Under the pieces are notes generated by a model that was given only the letters and a program-made list of their open reading frames with translations, did no database searches and had not been told where the DNA came from. A stretch of DNA of 64,000 bases from Jejuia algarum (GTDB lineage: Bacteria > Bacteroidota > Bacteroidia > Flavobacteriales > Flavobacteriaceae): contig CANMAQ010000006.1 in NCBI GenBank assembly GCA_947495775.1, positions 151,233 through 215,232 on the forward strand, in the 5' to 3' direction. The position numbers were made by a program, and so were the translations under genes. Each line of letters opens with the position of its first letter. The first letter of the stretch is position 1. Positions 55,118-62,197 of the stretch are shown here, one piece after another.

Positions 55118-56569
55118 TTAGTTTTGTGTTTCTTTATTGTTTACCTCTGAAGTTCTTGGGTCTGCACCTGTACCTGATAAACTTCCTCCTGCTTCTCTAA
55201 TTTTCTTGTAACGCTCTCCAGAAGACTTTAATATCGTTTTCACCTCTGCTTGTGCTATTACAGGGAATGTTCTTGAGTATAATAAGAACAGTACGAAAAA
55301 GAAACCTATCGTTCCAATAAAAATACCTATATCTACAAATGTTGGAGAGAACATTGTCCATGATGATGGTAAATAATCTCTGTGTAATGATGTTACAATA
55401 ATTACAAAACGCTCAAACCACATTCCTACATTAACGACTAAGGAGATAAAGAATGAAAACATGATACTTGTTCTTAGTTTCTTAAACCACATGAATTGTG
55501 GTGAAAACACGTTACAAGACATCATCATCCAATACGCCCATGCGTAAGGTCCTGTTGCTCTGTTTAAGAAGGCATACTGTTCGTATTCTACTCCAGAATA
55601 CCATGCGATGAACAACTCTGTGATATAAGCCACACCTACTATAGAACCTGTAATCATAATTACAATATTCATAAGTTCGATATGTTGTACTGTAATGTAA
55701 TCTTCTAAATTACATACTTTACGCATAATGATAAGTAATGTATTTACCATAGCAAATCCTGAGAATACAGCACCTGCAACGAAATACGGTGGAAATATTG
55801 TCGTGTGCCATCCTGGTATTACAGACGTTGCAAAATCAAAAGATACAATGGTGTGTACAGAAAGTACTAATGGTGTTGCTAAACCTGCTAAGACTAAAGA
55901 TACTTCTTCGAAACGTTGCCAATCTTTAGCACGTCCAGACCATCCAAAACTTAGCAAAGCATATATTTTCTTTTGAAAAGGTTTGATTGCTCTATCTCTA
56001 AGCATGGCGAAATCTGGCAATAAACCTGTCCACCAGAATACCAATGATACCGATAGATACGTTGATATTGCAAATACATCCCAAAGTAATGGCGAGTTAA
56101 AGTTTACCCATAACGATCCAAATTGGTTTGGAATAGGTAATACCCAATAGGCTAACCAAGGGCGCCCCATGTGTATGATTGGAAATAAACCTGCTTGTAC
56201 TACCGAGAAGATGGTCATCGCCTCTGCAGATCGGTTAATCGCCATTCTCCATTTTTGACGGAATAATAAGAGTACTGCAGAAATAAGTGTACCTGCATGA
56301 CCGATACCTACCCACCAAACAAAGTTTGTGATATCCCATGCCCAGTTTACGGTTCTGTTAAGACCCCAAGTTCCAATACCAGTTGAAACGGTATAAATAA
56401 TACATCCAATCCCCCAAAGGAAAGCGACAAGTGAGATACTGAAAACTATCCACCATTGCTTATTGGCTTTTCCTTCTACAGGCTTGGCCACATCCACAGT
56501 AACGTCGTGGTATGATTTCTCTCCTGTAACTAAAGGTCTTCTAATAGGTGCTTCGTAATGAGACGCCAT
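55118..56569 (-). CDS. actC: ActC, NrfD/PsrC-like quinone-reactive membrane subunit
   Basis: 483 residues with about ten membrane helices of the NrfD family (WVGIGHAGTLISAVLLLFRQ; HMGRPWLAYWVLP). It is one of the two NrfD-like subunits of ACIII and probably forms the menaquinol site together with ActB. It is followed within 9 bases by ActD. Confidence 0.95.
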   Translation of the reverse strand: MASHYEAPIRRPLVTGEKSYHDVTVDVAKPVEGKANKQWWIVFSISLVAFLWGIGCIIYTVSTGIGTWGLNRTVNWAWDITNFVWWVGIGHAGTLISAVLLLFRQKWRMAINRSAEAMTIFSVVQAGLFPIIHMGRPWLAYWVLPIPNQFGSLWVNFNSPLLWDVFAISTYLSVSLVFWWTGLLPDFAMLRDRAIKPFQKKIYALLSFGWSGRAKDWQRFEEVSLVLAGLATPLVLSVHTIVSFDFATSVIPGWHTTIFPPYFVAGAVFSGFAMVNTLLIIMRKVCNLEDYITVQHIELMNIVIMITGSIVGVAYITELFIAWYSGVEYEQYAFLNRATGPYAWAYWMMMSCNVFSPQFMWFKKLRTSIMFSFFISLVVNVGMWFERFVIIVTSLHRDYLPSSWTMFSPTFVDIGIFIGTIGFFFVLFLLYSRTFPVIAQAEVKTILKSSGERYKKIREAGGSLSGTGADPRTSEVNNKETQN

Positions 56570-56597
56570 AATTATATAATTGATTCTTTAATTAGAT

Positions 56598-59500
56598 TTA
56601 TGCTTCTGTTGTATTTCTCACTTTTGCTTGATACATTACGTTTGGCTTTGTGCCTACATGCTCTAACAAGTGATACATACGTTTATCTTGTGTAAGTTTT
56701 GCAACTTTACTGTCTTTGTCATTGATGTCTCCAAAAGTCATAGCACCGCTGCTGCACGCTGCAGAACATGCTGTTTGGAACTCACCATCTTTAATAACAC
56801 GTCCATCGCGTTTGGCATCAAGAATCGTTTTCTGTGTTTTTTGAATACACATCGAACATTTTTCCATCACCCCTCTTGAACGTACTACAACATCTGGGTT
56901 TAATACCATGCGCCCTAGGTCATCATTCATATGGTAATCGAACTCGTCATTACCATTGTATAAGAACCAGTTGAAACGACGTACTTTATAAGGACAGTTA
57001 TTGGCGCAGTAACGTGTACCTACACAACGGTTATACGCCATATGGTTTTGCCCTTGACGTCCGTGTGCTGTTGCCGCTACTGGACATACAGTTTCACATG
57101 GTGCGTGGTTACAGTGCTGACACATGACAGGTTGGAATGCAACTTGAGGATTGTCTGCTGGATCTTCTAATTGACCAAAACCACCTAATGAACCGTTATC
57201 TCCTGTTAGACCAGAGAATCCATCTTTCTTAGCATCATCCGCTTCAAACGAATCTTCAGATGAATAATACCTATCGATACGTAACCAGTGCATATCACGG
57301 CTACGACGTATTTCTGATTTCCCTACTACTGGAACGTTGTTTTCTGCATGACATGCAATAACACATGATCCACATCCTGTACAGGCATTTAAGTCTATAG
57401 ACAGGTTAAAATGGTGCCCTATTGAACGGTCAAACTCATTCCATAAATCAACTTCTGGAGACGTTACTGGTGTCTCTTCGTGATCTAAAGATACTTTTGG
57501 TATTGGGTTCCAGTATTCTTTATCTTTTGTATTGAAGATCTCTAAGGTTGTTTCCTTAACGATATCTCCTCTACCCATTAATGTGTTTTGCAATTGTACA
57601 CAAGCAAACTCATGAACTCCAGACACTGCTTCTACAGTAACGTTTTGCACGCTATTGAAGTTTTGGTATAGTGGATATGCATTAACACCTGTTTGCATTT
57701 CTTCTTTTAAACCTAGCGTTTTCCCGTAGCCTAATGCCAAACCAAAAGATCCTTTAGCTTGTCCTGGTTGGATGATTACCGGTGCTGTAACAGAGGTTCC
57801 ATTAACCGTTACTTTTGCATAACTACCGTTTAATGCTCCATTAGCAACATTTTCGTTCACTAAGCCTAAAGCTTCTGCATCGGCTTTAGATACTGTTAAG
57901 TAGTTATCCCAAGATGTTCTTGTAATAGGATCTGGAAATTCTTGCAACCAAGGGTTATTGGCTTGTTGCCCATCTCCCATTCCTACTTTGGTATATAAGG
58001 TTAACTCTGCGCCATTAGATGTAGCAGATCCTGCTAAAGCTCTTGCGGCATTACCTGAAGGTGCTTCTTCAATAGCATCTTCTGTAACTTCTGTTTCTAT
58101 AACTTCGGCTAATGTTCCAACAAATACACCATCGTGTAATGCTTTGTTAAAAGAACTTTCACCTAAAATAGTGTCTCCCCAAGTCCCTTTAATGTAATCG
58201 TGGTAAGAGGTATCGCTACCTGTCCACTTTAATAAAGCGTCTTGAAATTGTCTGGTATCAAATAAAGGACGAATTGCAGGCTGTGTTAGAGCGTAATGTC
58301 CTTTCTTCAACTCTACGTCACCCCATGACTCTAAGTAATGTGGTGCCGCAGCGATATATTGTGCTTGAGAAGCGGTTTCATCTGCTTTTAATGAAAACGC
58401 TATCGATAATTCAGTTTGCTTTAAGCCTTCTAAAAAGTCTGCTGCATTTGGCAATGTATATGCTGGGTTAACACCACTCATGATGATGGCACCAACTTGA
58501 CCTGCTTTCAATTTAGCAACCAATTGGTTTATAGCTTTATCGCTTCCTTGTCGTGTTAATATTGGCGTTTTAGGATCGAATGCTTTACTTTTTAAAGCTT
58601 CATTTATCTCTAAAACTACAGTTTGTGCATTTACATCTTGAAGTCCTGTTAATACAACTGCTTTACTTCCTGCTTTCTTAAGTGCTTTAGCCGCTTGCTT
58701 AACTGCTGCGTCTATAGGTTCTGGTAATGTTCCAGAAACAGCACCACCAACAACTAAACTGTATAATTTAGCTAAGGCTAATTTCTGTTCGCTTGGTGTT
58801 AACGGCACACGTTTATCTGCATTAGCTCCAGATAAGGTCATATTAGATTCAAACTGGATATGACGTGACATTTTACCGTGGTCTGGAATTCTATGCTTTG
58901 CATAGACAGCATCAAATCCGCCACCTTGCCAATCTCCTAAGAAATCTGCACCAATAGAAACAATTGTCATTGCTTCTGAAAAGTCATAATTCGCTAATCC
59001 TCTTACACCGTACTTGGCTTGAAACGCATCTAATGCAGCCGATTCTGACACAGCATCATACTGTACATGGCTTACATTACCATACTTTTCTGAGAACTCT
59101 GCAACTAATCTGTTCGTTGATGGACTTGCAAACGTTTGTGTTAATAATACAATTTCCTTATTGGCTGCTGCTATATTGGTTAACGCTTGCGATGTTTCTC
59201 TATCGAAATCGTTCCAAGAAATAGCGGCACCGCCTTTAGTAGGTCCTTGTACTCTCAAACTATCATACAGTCCTAAAACAGAGGCATTAACTCTAGCATT
59301 TGCACTACCATTGGTTGCTGCTAAGTCGTTATTCTCTATTTTAATAGGACGTCCTTCTCGAGTCTTTACTAAAACACTTGCGAAATCAAAACCATTCGCT
59401 ATTGTTGTTGCATAGTAATTTGCAACACCAGGAATAATCTCTGTTGGCTGTACCACATAAGGAATAGACTTCTTTACAGGGCCTTCACAAGCTGCAAGCG

Positions 59501-59699
59501 AAGCTGCTGCTGTAGTGAAACCAACATACTTTAAGAAATCGCGACGTGTTGTAGATGTTGCTTCTAATGTTTCTTTATCACCTAAAAATTCATCAGTAGG
59601 AATCTCTTCTACAAACTCGTTTTGTTTTAGCGTCTCAACAATAGAGCTATTTTCATTTAGCTCCTCAACACTTTTCCAGTATTTCTTGTTTGATGACAT
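56598..59699 (-). CDS. actB: ActB, molybdopterin-like/Fe-S fused subunit of ACIII
   Basis: 1,033 residues. A twin-arginine motif (TRRDFLKYVGF, Arg52-Arg53) precedes a lipobox ending in SLAAC (Cys71), so the protein is exported folded and lipid-anchored. The first two thirds resemble the molybdopterin oxidoreductase fold but without a visible cofactor role in this family. The C-terminal third carries four Fe-S binding sets: NACTGCGSCVIACHAENN, CQHCNHAPCETVCPVAA, CVGTRYCANNCPY, and CSMCIQKT with a late CSAAC. It carries electrons from quinol towards the ActA haems. It lies 28 bases upstream of actC. Confidence 0.96.
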   Translation of the reverse strand: MSSNKKYWKSVEELNENSSIVETLKQNEFVEEIPTDEFLGDKETLEATSTTRRDFLKYVGFTTAAASLAACEGPVKKSIPYVVQPTEIIPGVANYYATTIANGFDFASVLVKTREGRPIKIENNDLAATNGSANARVNASVLGLYDSLRVQGPTKGGAAISWNDFDRETSQALTNIAAANKEIVLLTQTFASPSTNRLVAEFSEKYGNVSHVQYDAVSESAALDAFQAKYGVRGLANYDFSEAMTIVSIGADFLGDWQGGGFDAVYAKHRIPDHGKMSRHIQFESNMTLSGANADKRVPLTPSEQKLALAKLYSLVVGGAVSGTLPEPIDAAVKQAAKALKKAGSKAVVLTGLQDVNAQTVVLEINEALKSKAFDPKTPILTRQGSDKAINQLVAKLKAGQVGAIIMSGVNPAYTLPNAADFLEGLKQTELSIAFSLKADETASQAQYIAAAPHYLESWGDVELKKGHYALTQPAIRPLFDTRQFQDALLKWTGSDTSYHDYIKGTWGDTILGESSFNKALHDGVFVGTLAEVIETEVTEDAIEEAPSGNAARALAGSATSNGAELTLYTKVGMGDGQQANNPWLQEFPDPITRTSWDNYLTVSKADAEALGLVNENVANGALNGSYAKVTVNGTSVTAPVIIQPGQAKGSFGLALGYGKTLGLKEEMQTGVNAYPLYQNFNSVQNVTVEAVSGVHEFACVQLQNTLMGRGDIVKETTLEIFNTKDKEYWNPIPKVSLDHEETPVTSPEVDLWNEFDRSIGHHFNLSIDLNACTGCGSCVIACHAENNVPVVGKSEIRRSRDMHWLRIDRYYSSEDSFEADDAKKDGFSGLTGDNGSLGGFGQLEDPADNPQVAFQPVMCQHCNHAPCETVCPVAATAHGRQGQNHMAYNRCVGTRYCANNCPYKVRRFNWFLYNGNDEFDYHMNDDLGRMVLNPDVVVRSRGVMEKCSMCIQKTQKTILDAKRDGRVIKDGEFQTACSAACSSGAMTFGDINDKDSKVAKLTQDKRMYHLLEHVGTKPNVMYQAKVRNTTEA

Positions 59700-59775
59700 A
59701 TTATATAATTGAATTACTTCTTATTATTTATTTTAACACTTACTTTTCGCATTCACGAAAATAAAACCATCTAAA

Positions 59776-61080
59776 TTAATAGTGACACTTACCACATTCC
59801 AGACCACCCATTTGAGCGGCTGTTAAATTCTCTACACCGTACTTCTTAGATAATTCATCGTGTATCTTCTCGTAATAGGCATTATCTTTCACAGCAACAT
59901 TTGTTTCTCTGTGACAGTTAATACACCAGCCCATAGTTAATGGTGCATGTTGATACATAACTTCCATTTCTTCTACTGGCCCGTGACATTTTTGACATTC
60001 AACACCTGCTACAGTAACATGCTGTGAATGGTTAAAATAGGCAAAATCTGGAAGGTTATGAATTCTTATCCATTTTACAGGTTGCGTTTCTCCTGTGTAT
60101 TTCTGCTCAGCGTCATCCCAGCCTACAGCAGCATATAATTTCTTGATTTCTGCGTTGTAATCTACACCGTATTCTCCTAAACCTTCTTGCTGGGTTTCTG
60201 GCGCTACTTCATAAATTGATTTATGACAGTTCATACATACATTTAATGATGGTATCCCAGAATGCTTACTTACTCTGGCTGACGAGTGACAATATTTACA
60301 ATCAATCCCATTATCTCCAGCATGTATTCTATGTGAATAATGTATAGGTTGCACTGGCTCGTAACCTTGATCTACTCCAATTTGAGACAAGAAACCATAC
60401 ACGAAATAAGCACTAGATAACAAAAAGAATATCGCAACTACAATCATTAAAAACTGATTCTGAACAAATGCTTTCCAAAGCGGTGTTCTTTTTTCGCCTT
60501 CAGGAATTGCAATCCCTTGGGCCGTAGCAAAACGACGCAGTGTTTTATTTACTAAATATAACCCTAAAGCCAATAGCATAAACAATAAAGCTAAAGCGCC
60601 TAGTATAATTTCATTTGAAATACCTGAACCTGACGAGGCCTGAACTTGCTGCGCAGAATTACCCGTACCATCTACAACAGGGGCTTTCTTAGGGGGCGCT
60701 GCCGTGTACGCTAAAATATTATCAATATCTGCATTCGACAACTGCGGAAAAGCGGTCATTGCTGCACCACCGTACTCGTTATAAATCTTATTTGCATAAG
60801 CATCACCAGATTTTATAACTCCAGAACTATTCTTTACCCATGCATAGATCCATGTTCTATCTAAACCTTCTTCTGCTAATCTTGCTTCTACATTAGCTAA
60901 AGCGGGGCCTGTCATTTTCTTATTCAACTTATGACACGCTGCACAATTGGCATTGAATAAAGATTTTCCTTTTGCCGCATCTCCTTCCTGTGCCGAAAGA
61001 GCTGTTGTAAACGCTAATGATAAAATTAAGCCGAAATGTAAAACTGCTTTGCTTAACTTACGGTGAATCACCTGTTTCAT
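59776..61080 (-). CDS. actA: ActA, multihaem cytochrome c subunit of ACIII
   Basis: 434 residues: a signal peptide (about 1-30); a small cytochrome c domain with C46-A-A-C-H50; a membrane helix (about 158-178) and a second one (about 208-232); and a C-terminal multihaem part. I count six CxxCH motifs: CAACH, CKYCH, CMNCH, CQKCH, CINCH and CGKCH (at the very end). The five in the C-terminal part are the typical ActA set. It starts the ACIII unit and has a good promoter match about 80 bases upstream. Confidence 0.95.
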   Translation of the reverse strand: MKQVIHRKLSKAVLHFGLILSLAFTTALSAQEGDAAKGKSLFNANCAACHKLNKKMTGPALANVEARLAEEGLDRTWIYAWVKNSSGVIKSGDAYANKIYNEYGGAAMTAFPQLSNADIDNILAYTAAPPKKAPVVDGTGNSAQQVQASSGSGISNEIILGALALLFMLLALGLYLVNKTLRRFATAQGIAIPEGEKRTPLWKAFVQNQFLMIVVAIFFLLSSAYFVYGFLSQIGVDQGYEPVQPIHYSHRIHAGDNGIDCKYCHSSARVSKHSGIPSLNVCMNCHKSIYEVAPETQQEGLGEYGVDYNAEIKKLYAAVGWDDAEQKYTGETQPVKWIRIHNLPDFAYFNHSQHVTVAGVECQKCHGPVEEMEVMYQHAPLTMGWCINCHRETNVAVKDNAYYEKIHDELSKKYGVENLTAAQMGGLECGKCHY

Positions 61081-61161
61081 ATTATTAGTTATATTAACTT
61101 CTTAACTTTGGTACGATTTTTTCATTAGAAATTGAGAAAAAACCAGTTCTAAAATCTCAGG

Positions 61162-61192
61162 CAAAAGTAATACTTAAAGTCGATTTGAGAAA
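61162..61192 (-). promoter_or_regulatory. Promoter for the ACIII-oxidase operon
   Basis: On the minus strand: TTTC at 61192-61189 (one mismatch from TTTG), 19 bases, then TACTTTTG at 61169-61162. The leader to the actA ATG would be about 75 bases. It is the only strong match upstream of the eight-gene unit. Confidence 0.55.
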
Positions 61193-61244
61193 TGTTAGGG
61201 AACTGTTAATTGCTAATTTAGAGAAATTCTAAATAGCAAAACAA

Positions 61245-61275
61245 TTGCTATCTATAGTTATATCGCATACCTTTG
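61245..61275 (+). promoter_or_regulatory. Promoter for the SPOR-domain gene
   Basis: TTG at 61245-61247, 20 bases, then TACCTTTG at 61268-61275. Both elements match the Bacteroidetes consensus. The leader is about 98 bases and includes a hairpin: GTAAG (61323-61327) with CTTAC (61355-61359), and AGCC (61334-61337) with GGCT (61347-61350). It is divergent from the ACIII promoter. Confidence 0.6.
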
Positions 61276-61379
61276 TAACTGTTAATTTTAGAGCCGTATT
61301 TGATAAAAAACACATCCGTTCTGTAAGTTTTTAAGCCCTCTATTTCGGCTCATACTTACAAGGCTAAAACACGAATAAA

Positions 61380-61760
61380 ATGAAACGAAACGTTATATAC
61401 CTTACAGCCATTACCTTAGTATTTTCAATACAAATGCAAGGACAACAAGGTCAAGTTACCATAAATCAAGATCAAAGAATTGCACAGCTCCTCGAATTAA
61501 AAAAGGAGATGAATACCAATGAAACCGATTCTAGACGTTATAAGATTCAAGTGTATTCTGGGAACCGTTCTGGGGCTAAATTTGCGCAGAACAACTTTGT
61601 TGAAGCATTTAGCCAATGGCGTCCTGTAATGCACTACGAAACGCCTAATTTTAAAATTTGGGCTGGAAATTTTAACACACGCTTAGAAGCTGACCGCGCT
61701 TTAAAACGTATTAAAAGCAAATTCCCAAATGCTTTTATTTTTAAACCTAAAAAGAGCTAA
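61380..61760 (+). CDS. SPOR-domain protein
   Basis: 126 residues: a signal peptide (about 1-22, ending near QMQGQ), a short helical linker, then a SPOR domain (about 50-124; YKIQVYSGNRSGAKFAQNN, then NFKIWAGNFNTRLEADRALKR). SPOR domains bind peptidoglycan stripped of stem peptides, often at the division site. The protein is small and periplasmic; any further role is unknown. It stands alone between the ACIII operon and a gene-poor stretch. Confidence 0.87.
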   Translation: MKRNVIYLTAITLVFSIQMQGQQGQVTINQDQRIAQLLELKKEMNTNETDSRRYKIQVYSGNRSGAKFAQNNFVEAFSQWRPVMHYETPNFKIWAGNFNTRLEADRALKRIKSKFPNAFIFKPKKS

Positions 61761-62197
61761 ACCTACTCGTCATCATAGCATCGTTTTTAAATATCAAAGT
61801 CTCATTTAAAATGCACCTTATCAGCTAAAGATGAAATACAAACGTAAACGCTGTAACGTTTTATCTCTAAATCTAAGAATATTATAAACTTAAAATACCG
61901 TTATCTTTTGTTTTAAGGTGTTTAGAGTTCAGTCATGAATTCAGAGAACGGAGGATCAATGCACTTTTCTTTTAATGGCGCCTTCAATTTTCTTAAATTA
62001 AAACAACGGTTACTGCCTCGTTTCGCGCCAAAAGTTTCTACACAAAGTCAACTTCTTTATACACATTTGTGTCTTACGGTTCTAATAGTTCCTCTTAGAA
62101 GCGTGATATTTCATCTGTTCCTAAAAAAGGAAATCGCCTAAAAATTACTTTTTAGACGATTTCTCTAATTATACTCGGTTTAGCGTTAAGCTGAAGC
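61761..62197. other. Gene-poor spacer of 437 bases
   Basis: No protein or RNA gene is recognised. It holds one short frame (61935-62141; internal ATG at 61959 with GGAGG five bases before it) whose product resembles nothing I know, and the terminator at 62122-62163. The first part is AT-rich with no clear promoter. Confidence 0.6.
62122..62163 (-). terminator. Terminator after the repeat adhesin
   Basis: The arms 62130-62144 and 62149-62163 form a 15-base stem with one C-A mismatch and the loop TTAC. On the minus strand it is followed by a T run (62129-62122). Confidence 0.8.

Noticed and set aside
61935..62141. A 68-residue + strand frame in the spacer after the SPOR gene
   Set aside because: No known motif and it ends inside the terminator of the opposite gene; kept only as part of the spacer description.
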